A model generated the notes under the pieces. The model saw only the letters and a program-made list of their open reading frames with translations, did not search any database and was not told the origin of the DNA. Shown here one piece after another: positions 1-10,109 of a DNA stretch of 64,000 nucleotides (the stretch's first letter is position 1; each line of letters starts with the position of its first letter). The DNA is from Paguma larvata. Taxonomy: Eukaryota > Chordata > Mammalia > Carnivora > Viverridae. The translations under genes were made by a program, and so were the position numbers. The stretch covers positions 59,927,312 through 59,991,311 of the forward strand of contig CM057826.1 of the NCBI GenBank assembly GCA_030068075.1, written 5' to 3'.

Positions 1-149
1 GGGCTTGCTTCAGCTGGCACGCCGATCGGGGAACTTCTGAGCACAGGCTCGGCTCATGGTGGTGTCCTCCGCCCGGGTCACCCCGTTCCCCTTTCCCGCT
101 CACCGAGCCAGTGGCGGCCAGGCTCTTCTGTCCGTCACTGAGTCAAGAG

Positions 150-535
150 ATAGCTGATGAGCACCTCGGCCATGCCAGGTGCCGTGCTGGGCTTGGTGGC
201 ATGTAGCCGTAAACGGGATGGGCAAGGTCGCCGGCCTCAGGCAGCAAAGGAAATAATGAGAAGGTACGGCGTCTAAGGGCCTGTATCAGTGAGGGTGGTT
301 TGGGATGACCTGCCTGAATGGGGATCGCATCTTGAATGGCCCAGAAAACGTAAATGACACGAAAGGCCGCCACACGAAGGTCAGGAGAGGCTGCTTCCAG
401 GCGGAAGCAGGTGAGTAAGTGCAAAGGCCCTGAGGTCGGCATTCAGTTTGGCTAGTTTGGTGAACCTAAAAGAGGTTGGTGTGGCTGGAGCCTAGTGAGT
501 GATGTCTGGAGACTGGCAAGAGATGAGTAGTTCAG
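150..535 (-). mobile_element. L2 LINE 3' end, antisense
   Basis: Read on the plus strand this has the order of a reverse-complemented L2 tail: a 'gagcacc...gccaggtgc' opening near 158, then a stretch about gain or loss of material, then 'tgcaaaggccctgaggtc' at 421 and 'gtgtggctggagcctagtg' at 479. These are hallmark L2 3'-end strings. The copy is old and diverged, and its CpGs suggest a GC-rich setting. Edges are approximate. Confidence 0.7.
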
Positions 536-561
536 GGCCAACAGCCACAGTCGGGGATACG

Positions 562-940
562 GATATCTTACTTGGCCTGGGCTGCTACCACCGGGTACCA
601 CAGACCGAGGGGCTTAAACAGCAGGCACGTATCTCTCACAGTTCTGGAGACTGGCCGTCTGAGCTCAGGGTGCCAGCGTGGTCGGGCTTCGGGAGAGCAC
701 GGTTCCTGGCTTGCCGATGGCCGTCTTCTCGCCGTGTCCTCACCTGGTGGAGAGAGAATGAGAAAACGAGCTCTCTGGTGCCTCTTCCTATAAGGGCGGC
801 AGTCCCTTCACCATGAGGGTCCCACCCCCTTGACCTGGTGTCACCCTCACTACCTCCCAGAGGCCCCGCCTCCAGATGCCACCGCGGGGCACCCACAGGC
901 GTCAGCGCTCCAGATGCGGAGGAGAGCGCAGCAGTTGTGG
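562..940 (-). mobile_element. MLT1/MaLR-type LTR, antisense
   Basis: The plus strand reads as a reversed mammalian MaLR LTR. Key blocks are 'gggctgctacca' near 580, 'ggggcttaaacagcagg' at 609, 'tctcacagttctggagactgg' region at 634-654, 'gatggccgtcttctcgc' at 716, 'gtgtcctcacctgg' and 'ccttcctataag'-like text near 785. It is a solo LTR; no internal retroviral sequence is visible beside it. It is CpG-rich for such an old element. Confidence 0.75.
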
Positions 941-1320
941 ACGCCTGCCTCCGTCCCCGCGCGGTTCTGCCCGGGTCTCCGGGTTCCCCGGGCCGGCTTC
1001 TGACCTGGAAGGAAGGTGCGTCTCGGCCGCAGCAGACCCAGCAGCAGGCGGAGTTTGAGAGTGAGGAGCCCCCCACGAGGAACGCGGAGACTTGGTGGAA
1101 GCTGAACAGAGAGCGCACCTTGGTCAGGCCTGGCCAGGGGGAGCCGAGGTCCTTCGCACCGCCCGCTCGGGCCTTGCTGCGCAGGGCGGTGAGACACCTC
1201 ACCGCTGTCTGTGCTGCTCTTACGCTTCCAGAAGCACGGTCCTCCGGTGGCCTTCTCTGTCCCAAGGAGGGCACCAGGGTCCCGGTGATCTAGGTGACGA
1301 GGGTGCCGCGGAAGGGAAGT
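841..1320. promoter_or_regulatory. CpG-rich block (island-like)
   Basis: I count about 39 CpG dinucleotides in these 480 bases, close to the number expected from base composition, whereas bulk mammalian DNA is strongly depleted. The left end overlaps the tail of the MLT1 LTR. No TATA element, exon or known promoter motif is seen, so promoter activity is only a possibility. Confidence 0.4.
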
Positions 1321-2236
1321 TTCTGGGCTCTTCCTCTCTGAGGCGACTCTCCATGCCTCTGAGCCCCAGCCCGTCCCGGGTTCCCTTTTCTTGTCCCCTG
1401 ACTGCTTGTGGCTGCTTCCGTCCTGTACACACCGTTTCGCTTCATTCTTTAGCAGTTTCTGCAAACGGAGACGCATTCTTTCCAAGTGAACGCTAAGCTT
1501 CCTGAAGTTGGGTCGCTTCTGTCGGCCGCTCACAGTTCTGGACGCAGCAGAAGCTCTTGGCAAACATCGGTCCGCTGAATCAAATTGGCCTGTGATTCTG
1601 GCCCATCAGCTCACCGAGGACCGGCGCGGGTCTGTGGGCTGGGTCTGTGTTTGGACGATTTTTGTCAGAATCCCCAGCCATCGGTCACCTTTGTGGTTTT
1701 CGCCATATGTGCGTTCCACCGCGTAATTCCTCGCTTTCTCCTTTTTTTTTTTTTAAATTGGCTCATGTTTTTCACTTACAGAATGAATTTCAGCAGGAAA
1801 CTCGAGAGCACGACTTGTGCATGAAAACCACGATCCCTTCCCATAAATAAAAGGTGACTGCAAAAAAGAAATCCAAATCTCTGAAATAGAACGCGTGTGT
1901 CTCTTGCCCCACGAACCGTCTCTCCGGGGGTGATACGCAACCTCACGCTTTGGGGAGTTCTGCTTTATAGGACAGGTGGGGGTGCGTTTAGGAAAATGGC
2001 CGCCATCCGTGGACGCGCTTCTGGATCTGGGGCACCTTCCCGTCCCACGCACTGTGGGCATGACAGCCAGGGACTGCCACTTGTCACGGATTGTGTGTGA
2101 GGAGGCAGGTCGGGTGACGCTCTTCTCCTGCCTTTGGGCACCCCCTGCTCCTTGGCCCGCTGCCCTGCTCAGTCTCCTCCTGGGACGAGGACTCTGTCTT
2201 CTTCCCCCACTAGCTGCTAGTCCTGAGAACAGCTGT
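1321..2236. other. Unassigned DNA
   Basis: No recognised repeat or gene. It holds a T14 run near 1741 and otherwise looks single-copy. Short frames are present but show no domain. Confidence 0.4.
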
Positions 2237-2318
2237 GAAGGAGGAGGGGGTAGGGGAGGAGAGAGGAGGAGAAAAGGGGGGAAGGGAGGGGACGCAGGGA
2301 AGGGAAGGGGGAAGGGAC
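2237..2318 (+). repeat. Purine tract rich in GGGA/GGA
   Basis: About 80 bases are nearly all G and A on the plus strand, with many runs of three to six G; a weaker purine bias continues to about 2420. Such tracts can form triplexes or G-quadruplexes. It is low-complexity DNA; frames through it are artefacts. Confidence 0.8.
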
Positions 2319-3279
2319 AGTGGGGGGTACGATGGGAAGGCGAAGTCCAAGTCCGGGCGGTGGCTCAGGAGAAGAGAGCAGGATGAGGGGCTAGCAAATG
2401 AGGGGAGGGGCTGAGAGGCGTGACTTGCAGCAGGAAAAGGGTTTTGGCGGAGACCCAGGAGAGAGCAAAGTGGGCATCTGTCTCTCTCGAGCCTAGAGGT
2501 GCTGGCTGGGTGGACAGGCACAAAAGTAACACTCTGATTCTTACACTGCAATGTGGAACCCTCTGTGGGATGAGAGATTTTAAAAGTAAGAGGCAAGGCA
2601 CAAGTGTGAAAGTAGTATGAGTATTATTCGGCTGACAGCTTTCGCTCTCTGTGTGTTGGATGTTTGGGCGTGGCTTTGTTCCCAGCTTGGATTTCAGCAG
2701 GTGAAGAGATCAGATAACACGGCGGGTCACCCAGAAGTCTCCAGATGCTAAGTCTGTTGTGCCCTGGCTCCCTGTAGATGCAGAGACTCAGAGGTGGCAG
2801 GGACTCGGTGGGAAGCACCTCCCCAGAGCCCCTTGGCCGGCCCCTCCCTGCGTGTCTGACATGCCCAGAATCCGAGCATAAGTCTGATGGGGGGGGGAGC
2901 CCCCCAGCAGTGACGCCCTGGCTACTCAGGGCACCTTTAGCATTGTGCAGCCTGCTCATGCAGAAAGCTGTAGCCCCTGCCCTCTGAACCCTGGGCTTTG
3001 GGCTCCTGAGCAGACATCTTCCTGGTCGGGCCCAGGCTGGTTTGCAAGAATGTTGGGAACCAGCGTGCCTCATGGGGGACCTAGAGGGGGCATTGCGAGC
3101 TCCTGGAGAGCCCTCCCTTCTTCTCCCTCTAGATTGGGTTGCTCACAGGGTTGACCCAGGCCGGTTTGCTTCCAGATGGGCAGTCCGGCCACTGTATGTA
3201 GCCTGGCGGCCTGCATTTGAGTCCCGAATGCATCTCCTTGCTTTCTGGTTTCAGATTCGTCGTTGCACCTCTCATATGT
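2319..3279. other. Unassigned DNA
   Basis: No clear repeat or gene. A G9 run followed by C6 at 2890-2907 could form a small hairpin. The region from about 2380 to 2420 remains purine-biased. Confidence 0.4.
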
Positions 3280-3440
3280 ACATTGACTGACCAGTTTGAG
3301 TCCCGGCATTGCCCCTTGCTAGCTGCGTGACTTCAGGCAAGTTGTCAGCCTCTCTGTTCCTCTGTATCTCTGTAAAACGGTGATACTTCTCATCCCCGTC
3401 CCTTCGGGTTGTGATGATTAAGAGACGTGACATGTGTGAG
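3280..3440 (+). mobile_element. MIR SINE relic
   Basis: Recognised by the MIR core order: 'gctagctgcgtgacttcagg', then 'gcaagttgtcagcctctctg', 'tctctgtaaaacggtga', and a 'tgtgatgattaagagacgtg' 3' part. These match the tRNA-like/core region of MIR in sense. Confidence 0.75.
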
Positions 3441-4710
3441 TCTGCGGAGCCCCAAGAGTCAGGTCCGGTGGGCGGTACGCACTACGCAGAAGTGTGAGCT
3501 GTTGCCGTCGTCTGGGGGTGCGGTCTCCACCGCCCGTTCACACTCGGCAGGTGTCGGAAGTGTCTGCCGGTGCCTGCCCGCTGGTACTGCGGCCACACTA
3601 AGCTTCCATTCTTGATTTGAGCCTGGGCCTCCGACATCCTGACGCGTGTGTGTTATCGGACTCGCATCTGCCCCTCCCCTCCTTCGACCGCCCCCAAGGC
3701 TGTGCCCCCCCACCCCGCCATCCTCTCGCCGTCCCCTCACCGTCGTATACCCGTTCTCCCAGTTTTCTCTTCATCATCCTTGTTCCCTACTCCCCGCTTT
3801 CGGTAACACCCCCGACCCCTTCCTACGAGGTGTCCAGGTGTTCGCTGGACCCCAGCAGGGCCAGATTCCCCTGGAGAGACCCCTCCAGGCTGTGCCTCTG
3901 CCTCAGCCCCTTCCTGGACTGTATCTCCTCATGCCCTTGGCCGCAGACTTTTCTCTCATGCTTTCCCTCAGGGGCCAGCTCATTTGCTGTCCAGGGTCAC
4001 TCTTGTCCCCTCAGTCACCGTGATGCTTCTCCGTGTTTCAGGCCTTCTCCGAGGACGTCCTGGTCATCACCACTGCCCTCACCTCTCCGCTTCTCTGTGT
4101 GGCCTGGGTGGCCTGCGTTGGTGGCCTGCCTGACCTTCTAGTTCTGTCCGCTTGTTTTCTTGGGCTCGTCGGGGCCGCTCGCAGAGGCTCACCTCTCTGG
4201 CCTTTTTCCTTTTCCGTCTCTTCCTCGGAGATGCCACCAGTGACCACGGCTTTGGCGGTTTTTCCCGCGTGTGGCTGCGTGTCACCGGTGGTCTGATCAG
4301 CGTACCCTCAGACCGCGGTGACCCAGACTCCTCGCTCTGCCCTCCGTGCGGCTCCTCCTGATTGTGCCCCTGCTGCCCAACGCGCCCTGAGTCCCCCTGC
4401 CTGCTGCCCGCCCTGCCCTCGCCAGCCACGCTTCTCAGTGTCCCCGGGCCATCCCGGGCTCCAGCCAGCTTGTGCTAGTGCTCGTACCGCGGGAAACCTT
4501 TCACAGACCCCAGGGGCCAGGGCGCAGGCCCAGGACCTCCTAGCAGAGAGTCGAAAGCCCTGCCTGTGCCGACTCCCGGAGAGCCCTCCTGCCATGAGAC
4601 CCCGGGCCTCAGCTCCCCGTCATCAGCGCTTTGTCGTGCTGCCCTCTCCTAGGCCAGCCTGCCTCCGCACCCCCGGTCCTGCCCTTCCCTGCTCCCGGAG
4701 CCTCCCATCG
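3441..4710. other. Pyrimidine-biased, CpG-rich unassigned DNA
   Basis: Long C/T-rich stretches dominate about 3660-4230 and CpGs are frequent (five or six per 60 bases in several lines, for example 3481-3600 and 4261-4320). No known repeat is recognised. Open frames on both strands reflect the lack of A/T-rich stop codons, not coding evidence. Confidence 0.4.
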
Positions 4711-5088
4711 GCTTAGTTTTACGTATCAACTCAGCTAGGCGGAAGCACCCAAATGTTTAATCGAACGCTCACCTTCGTGTTCCTGCGATGGTATTTTGTA
4801 GATGGGGTTTACATTTGTGCTCGGTGGCCATTAAGTAAAGAATATTACCCTCGATGTTGTGGGTGGGCCCCGTCCAGTCACCTGAAGGCCGTAAGAGCAA
4901 AACCGAGGTCTCGTAGAGAAAGACTTCTGCTTTGAGACTGTGGCGTTGACTCCCGTGCGTCCCCCAGCCTGCCGGCCCCTCCCAGGCTCAGCTTCGCCAG
5001 CTCCCCGTAGTCACAAGAGCCAGTTCCTCCCAAGAAATCAGTCTGTGTGTGTGTATTTATACAGACACATGTTGGCTCGTGCATGTGT
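4711..5088 (+). mobile_element. Ancient LTR-like eutherian repeat, 5' part
   Basis: The order of 'ttagttttacgtatcaactc', 'ggtattttgtagatggggtt', 'gtgggtgggccccgtcc' and 'ctgaaggccgtaagagc' matches a common old eutherian repeat whose family name I cannot assign safely. It ends in a TG-rich stretch and is interrupted by the Tigger element that starts at 5089. Its 3' end resumes at 5997. Confidence 0.55.
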
Positions 5089-5299
5089 CAGCGGTCCCCA
5101 GTTATCTGCAGTCCGGCTCTCCGTGGCTTCAGTGAGCTGTGGCCCACTGTAGTCTGGGAGCAGGCCACCCTCCCGATGTGTCATCAGAAGGTCAGCGTAG
5201 TGTGACACCGTGTCACAGTGCCTGCTCCGTTCACCCATGTCGTCTCATCACGTAGGCGTTTTGTCATCTCGTATCATCACAAGAAGTGAAGTATAGTTC

Positions 5300-5514
5300 G
5301 GGACGCCTGGGTGGCTCTGTTGGTTAAGCATCTGACTTCGGCTCCGGTCATGATCTCGTGGTTTGTGGGTTCCAGCCCCGTGTCGGGCTCTGTGCTGACA
5401 GCTCGCAGCCTGGGGCCCGCTTCGGATGCTGTGTCTCCCTCTCTCTGCCCGTCTCCTGCCTGCGCTCTGCATGTCTCTCAAAAGTAAATGAACATTAAAA
5501 AAAATTTAAAAAAG
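5300..5514 (+). mobile_element. Felid tRNA-Lys SINE (CAN-SINE type)
   Basis: The tRNA-related head 'gcctgggtggctctgttgg' is followed by a B-box-like 'gggttccagccccgtg', the 'gtgctgacagctcgcagcc' segment, a CT-rich stretch and an A-rich tail with 'aaatgaacattaaa'. It is flanked by 'aagtatagt' and 'aagtgtagt', a likely target-site duplication. It sits inside the Tigger element. Confidence 0.95.
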
Positions 5515-5599
5515 CAAAGTGTAGTACAATGTTTTGGGAGAGATAGAGTTCATATTTGCATAACTTTATTATAGTATATTATAATTGTTCTATTTTATT

Positions 5600-5821
5600 A
5601 TTATTCTTATATATATTTTTAAATGTTTATTTTAGTTTTGAGAGAGAGAGAGCGCTCGAGCAGGGGAGGGGCAGAGAGAGAGGGAGACGGAGGATCCAAA
5701 GCAGGCTCCAGGCTAAAAGCACAGAGACCGATGTGGGACTTGAACTCATGAACTGTGAAATCGTGACCTGAGCCAAAATCAGGGGTTGGATGCTGAACCG
5801 ACTGAGCCATCCCGGCACCCC
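5600..5821 (-). mobile_element. Felid tRNA-Lys SINE, antisense
   Basis: Reversed SINE: A-tail complement 'aaatgtttattttagttttg' at 5621, GA-rich block, 'gcaggctccaggctaaaagc', and the head complement ending 'gagccatcccggcacccc'. Flanks 'tgttctattttatt' (5586-5599) and 'tgttctgttttatt' (5822-5835) are a 14-bp duplication with one mismatch. It lies 85 bases from the preceding sense SINE, making an inverted pair. Confidence 0.95.
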
Positions 5822-5996
5822 TGTTCTGTTTTATTGTTGATTTCTTACTGTGTCCAGTTTATAAATCAAACATCATCATAGGTATGTATATATAGGAAAA
5901 ACATAGTCTATGTAGAGTTGGGTACCCCCAGCCGTTTCAGGCGTCCCCTGGGGGTTTTAGAATTGAACTTCTATGGGTAAAGGGGGAGCTACTGTA

Positions 5997-6055
5997 TATT
6001 CATTTATTTTTATGTGTTACTGGCTCTGTTTCTCTGGAGATCCCTGATAGACGTC
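5997..6055 (+). mobile_element. Ancient LTR-like repeat, 3' end
   Basis: The string 'ggctctgtttctctggagat' with 'ccctgatagac' after it is the typical terminus of the repeat that begins at 4711, so this is its continuation beyond the Tigger insertion. Confidence 0.55.
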
Positions 6056-6219
6056 CCCTGGCATGGCCCACGCCTTGCTTTCTGGAATTTTTCTCGAGTA
6101 TCTGGTCTCCGGGAGCTGTGCCCTCCCTCCCGTCTCTAGTGCATAAGATTATTGGGATGCCGCCCTGACTTGGCTCATACCGTGTCCGGTGGGGTTACGT
6201 AGCTTTCAGCTTGTGCGCC

Positions 6220-6310
6220 CACTTCGTACTTCCCCGGGGCTTCCTCAGCTCTCAGCGGAACTGGACACGTAGTAGGCGGTCACCAGATATTTGCTGGCTG
6301 AATGCATGCG
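6220..6310 (+). mobile_element. L2-type 3' end
   Basis: 'ggacacgtagtaggcggtca' followed by 'ccagatatttgctggctgaa' and 'tgcatg' matches the end of L2 (sense), where a 'cacatagtaggcgctcaataaat' type of string is usual. Short and diverged. Confidence 0.5.
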
Positions 6311-8009
6311 GTGGGGACAGGGTGGTGAGTTGGGGATGGTGGTAGCCGCACGCTGGTTATAAATACTTTCCTGGATTTGCAGGGGGAGAATTGAGAGCGT
6401 CTAGGCCCAGGTCATACTTCAAAGAACTGGCTGCTGCTTCTCGCGTGTGAGGCCTATGGCTCTAAAATCTACCTTAACTACACTTCTTTCCCCTTGTTCG
6501 CCCTTTTCCTGCCTCCCTGGCCACCATGGTTTCCAGAACATAAAGTACAAGTTCAGACATGACAGAGGAAGCTAGAACATGAAGTTCTGAAGCTTTCAGG
6601 TGGCTCTTTGGTTGGAAGACACAGCTCGATTGTGGGCGTGCTTGGTAGAACTCACTCTCGCTCGTGGCCGAATATCCTGGGATCTGCTTCCTAAGTGGCC
6701 ATCCGGGTGGATGGCCACACAAGGGCCCGTGGAAACGCAGACAGCCGAGCAGACTGCAGGACAGTGGCATCCTCGGGTCCCGGAGGCCAGCCTCCACCTC
6801 GTAGGCTGACCCCTTCCGTGTCCCTGGCGATGGCTCACCACGGGACCTGGCACAACCACGGTGAACACTCCCTCAAGAAGTTCCTGCCTTAAGCTGGGGA
6901 GCTTTTCAGTTTTAACAAAAGCCAAGGCCTTCCCGGAACTTTCTTTTAAAGTCCCAGCACATAACCCTGCTTTTACCTCTACTGGGCCCTTTTGGAATCG
7001 ACGACGCTTTCTCTTTTAACCAAAAACACCACTCTTCTTGGTGGGCGAGGCGGAGTTAATGAGCACAAGGAGGGCATTGCAAACGAGTTTTGAAATGGCC
7101 AAAAGTTCCTTTTATTTTGTCGTTTTTACGGAAAGGTCAAATCGTTGAAAAAAAAAAAAAAACGTCCTCGATGAGTTATACTTAGGATTTACGAAAAAGC
7201 ACACTTTGTTGATAAAATATGAACTGTTTGAAAGATTTATAAGAGCCTGAAATCTCGCATAGCCCTTCAGAATTTGAAGCAGCAGGAAACCACTGTGATA
7301 TTTTTAAAACAAGTATTTATAAAAGTAATTGGGTCCTCTTGATGTGGAATAAGGAAGAAAAAATACTGCTAAAGAAGCTATATTGGACTTGACATAAAAG
7401 CGAGGTATGTAATTTGGGAGCAGAATGAAGGGTGAGGAACGTGTACACACAGTACCTGCGGGCCTCTCTTGTCCGGAAGAGCCGAGGCCGGCACAGAACA
7501 CCGCTGTCCCCCCCGCCCCGCCACCAGCGCGGGGACAGAGGGCCGCTCTGCGGGGCTCACAGGCGGTGCCCAGGTACTGCCGCTCACTTCTGAAACCCCG
7601 GTTCCAGCCTCCGAGGCCCTCTCAAACTGCTTACAGGCAAACGGGACGGAAAACACATGTTTCTGAGAACATTCGGGTTAAAATTAAAAATGTAGCCGAG
7701 ACAGTGCCAATAATTTACTCAGGAATATCTGAACCAGATGCTGCTAGCCCGTAATTCCGAGTAATTTGCCAAAATTATGTATTTACTTTAATCCCAGAGA
7801 TGAGGCGAAACTATGCATGGTTTTCGTTATTTGCGATGCAAAAAAAAAAAAAAAAAAAAGTCCGAGGTGACTTCAGCAAATACCGGAGAGAGAACGAGAA
7901 ATGGGCAGGGGCGTCTATTAACTACCGCTGGAGCCTGCACGGAAGCGAAGGCAAAGGTGGTCAGGAATAGAACCGCAAAAAGCACAACACCCTCAGAGGT
8001 TAGGCAAAC
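6311..8009. other. Unassigned DNA with an AT-rich, repeat-poor core
   Basis: No recognised repeat apart from an A15 run (7148-7162) and an A20 run (7840-7859). The part from about 7060 to 7800 is AT-rich, repeat-free and rich in TAATT-like motifs and an E-box-like CAGATG; it is a candidate for a conserved non-coding element, to be tested by alignment. A GC-rich interval lies at 7460-7620. Confidence 0.35.
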
Positions 8010-8246
8010 TTTTTTTTTTTTAATTTTTTTTAATGTTTTATTTATTTTTGAGAGAAAGAGAGACAGAGTGTGAGCAGGGGAAGGGCAGAGAGAGAGAGGG
8101 AGACACAGAATCCAAAGCAGGCTCCAGGCTCTGAGCTGTCAGCACAGAGCGCACAGAGCCCGACGCGGGGCTCGAACTCACAGACCGCGAGATCATGACC
8201 TGAGCTGAAGTTGGCCGCTTAACCGACTGAGCCACTCAGGTGCCCC
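8010..8246 (-). mobile_element. Felid tRNA-Lys SINE, antisense
   Basis: Full-length reversed copy: T-rich A-tail complement, 'ttttgagagaaagagagaca', GA-rich block, 'gcaggctccaggctctgagc', 'ggggctcgaactcacagacc', 'gagatcatgacctgagctg', ending 'gagccactcaggtgcccc'. CpGs at the usual mutable sites are largely kept (for example 'cccgacgcggggctcg'), suggesting a fairly young insertion. Confidence 0.95.
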
Positions 8247-8429
8247 TTTTTGAGTTAGCAATTTATAAAATGACAGCCTGGCATGAAGACCGTGTTTCTA
8301 CTGGTGGCCGGGTTCCTGTTCTCTATGAAGTCGAATAATTGAATCTGGGGGGCCAGGTGGTCATTAGATAATGGGTTTTTTGGTTCCTATTCAGATATTT
8401 AGCGTCTAACTGGACAGGAGCCTTTTAGG

Positions 8430-8615
8430 GTCATGGGTAAGCATGCAGGCTTTGAAGCCAGGGTACCCTAAGTTCCATGTGCTTCGATGTCTCATCTGTA
8501 AAGTGATCATAATAGTAGTATTTGCCTTGTAGAATCTTTGCGAGAGTTAAATGAGTTCATATAAATATGATATCTGAACACAGGCACTTGTCCTCTGCAA
8601 ATGTTGTTCGGCTTC
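8430..8615 (+). mobile_element. MIR SINE relic
   Basis: 'gcatgcaggctttgaagcca' is followed by 'tgtctcatctgtaaagtgat', 'cataatagtagtatttgcct' and 'gcgagagttaaatgagttca', the sense MIR order. The 3' end reaches the 'gaacacaggcacttg' block. Confidence 0.8.
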
Positions 8616-8712
8616 CTTTTTCCTAGTGTTTGAGCCCTCGGGGAGGGTGGTCCCTGAATTTATGCCTTTTGTCCTTTCAACAGATAAGTAGTGTCACTTG
8701 GAGGCAGGAGAG

Positions 8713-8870
8713 GTTTTTTTCTTTCTTTTTTTTTTTTTGTGGTAAAAAATACGGAACTACCATTTTCACTGTTTTTTAAGTGCATCATGCAGGGTCCCCC
8801 AGTACACGCACGCTGTTGTGCAATCAACATCACGTCTACGGAAGGGAATTTTTTTTAATGATAAAAATCA
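8713..8870 (-). mobile_element. Old L1 (L1M) 3'-region relic, antisense
   Basis: A T-rich start, then 'gtggtaaaaaatacggaact', 'accattttcactg', 'tgcaatcaacatcac': this is the common reversed string of mammalian L1M 3' regions. Strongly degraded. Confidence 0.5.
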
Positions 8871-8984
8871 TCTCCGGAACCCGTGGCTGGCTGTGCACAC
8901 CTCAGCTTGGCCCTTGTCCTCTCGCTCCTGAACTCTGACGACGGCCGAGTGGTGGGCTTCCTGCTCTTCGGCCATCCGTGTATG

Positions 8985-9125
8985 GCTCAAGAGCGGCCAT
9001 TCTAAAATGCAGATCTGATCTCCGGTTTGGCCTTTTAGGGCCTTTCGACACCCCCGCCCCCCCGTATCATGCCTACGGGATAAACTCTGGCCTCACCAGC
9101 ATGGCATTTTTGGCATTTAAAACTT
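8985..9125 (+). mobile_element. L2 LINE relic
   Basis: 'aaaatgcagatctgatct' and 'gggataaactctggcctcac' with 'agcatggca' match the sense L2 3' region (usually 'aatctgatcatgtcactcccc ... ataaaatccaaactcc'). Short and diverged. Confidence 0.5.
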
Positions 9126-9389
9126 CATACCTGCTGGCCGGTGCTTGGCATAGAGGCTCCGAGAAGGGTTTGGGCCTCTGGATACGCGCGCTGCCCGAGG
9201 GGTAAGGGATTCAGGGATCACGCCCATTTTATAGATGAGAGGCGGGGTCATCTTCTGCCCAGGATGGCGCCCCACTTAGGACTGGGCGCTTTTTGGAGTC
9301 TGTCTGTGCACAGTTTGAAGGGCGGCCGGCCTTCCCGGCTTCCAGACTCCTGCTCGGGGTTGGTCCTTGCATGTGAAATGGTGCTGCCG

Positions 9390-9535
9390 GCGAGTTGGGC
9401 CTAAGGGGACGTGGGTTCTCGTCCTGCCCCTGCCCCTCATTGGTGGTGGGACCCGACCCTCCACCCCTCATCTCTTAACTGAGGAGGTTGGGCCTTGTCG
9501 GTCTCCCAGGGAGTGGATGGGGCCTCGGAGGGCGA
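9390..9535 (+). mobile_element. Possible MIR/MIR3 relic
   Basis: 'gggacgtgggttctcgtcct' then 'cccctcattggtgg', 'catctcttaactgaggaggt' and 'tgggccttgtcgg' resemble the sense MIR/MIR3 order. Divergence is high, so this is tentative. Confidence 0.35.
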
Positions 9536-10089
9536 GGGGTGCTTCCTCCGAAGAAGAGGAGGAGAGACCTGGTTAGGGGCAGAAGGACGGCCCCTCCTTA
9601 TTTACAGCTTTGCTTGGCCAGCCGGCCCCCGCTCTCATTCAGGGAATGTGCAGCCCGGGACCCGGTCCCTCGCAGAGGCCAGTTAGGGATCCGCGGAGTG
9701 AGGGGATGATCTTGTACCTCGGTGACACTTTTGGTGGCCCTCGTCTTGGGCTCTAATAATCGATTCCCCCGAGGCCGGCTCCCTCTGCGTTAGCCGGTGT
9801 GCCCTGCGCTCACCGTCTCCCGGCCTGTCCTCGTCCTCTAGATCACCTGGGCGAATTGACACGTTTCTTCCGGATGCTTAAAGAAGACCCCGAATGCGCA
9901 GTCGGCTGCCTTCCCGCTGTCTGCTCTCTGTTTCTTACACGTGCTCCCATTATTTTGGAAATGATCGCAGAGTTCCGGGATCTCCCTGGAGGGGCGTGAT
10001 TTCAGATCCCCCAGATCCGTGGAGAGGCGTCTCTTTAGGGCGCCTCTCCTGACCTGCGTCTCACTCTCGTCTTCACTTGCAGTAAGCTG
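9536..10089. other. Unassigned DNA
   Basis: No recognised repeat or gene. Moderately GC-rich with scattered CpGs. Confidence 0.4.
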
Positions 10090-10109
10090 CCCCCCCCCCC
10101 CCCCCCCCC
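10090..10109 (+). repeat. C20 homopolymer
   Basis: Twenty consecutive C (G on the other strand), preceded by 'agtaagctg' and followed by 'gggaaagc'. Long C runs are rare in mammals, length-variable and prone to sequencing error, so the true length is uncertain. Confidence 0.95.

Larger units (their letters stand above)
5089..5994. mobile_element. Tigger/MER2-type DNA transposon, split by two SINEs
   Basis: Both terminal inverted repeats are visible: 'cagcggtccccagttatctg' at the left and, on the other strand, CAGTAGCTCCCCCTTTACCC at the right, followed by TA. Internal blocks include 'ataggtatgtatatatagg' and 'aaaaacatagtctatgtag' near 5878-5913, and 'tttcaggcgtcccctggggg' at 5935. These fit the non-autonomous Tigger/MER2 group of pogo-like elements. 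No transposase frame remains. SINEs occupy 5301-5513 and 5600-5821. Confidence 0.8.

Noticed and set aside
850..1563. Open frame of 237 codons (minus), overlapping a 212-codon frame at 636-1274
   Set aside because: Lies in CpG-rich and MLT1-derived DNA where stop codons are scarce; several frames are open at once and no domain is visible.
5300..5370. tRNA gene-like head of SINEs
   Set aside because: The tRNA-related part of each SINE lacks a full cloverleaf and is attached to the SINE body and tail; these are not tRNA genes.
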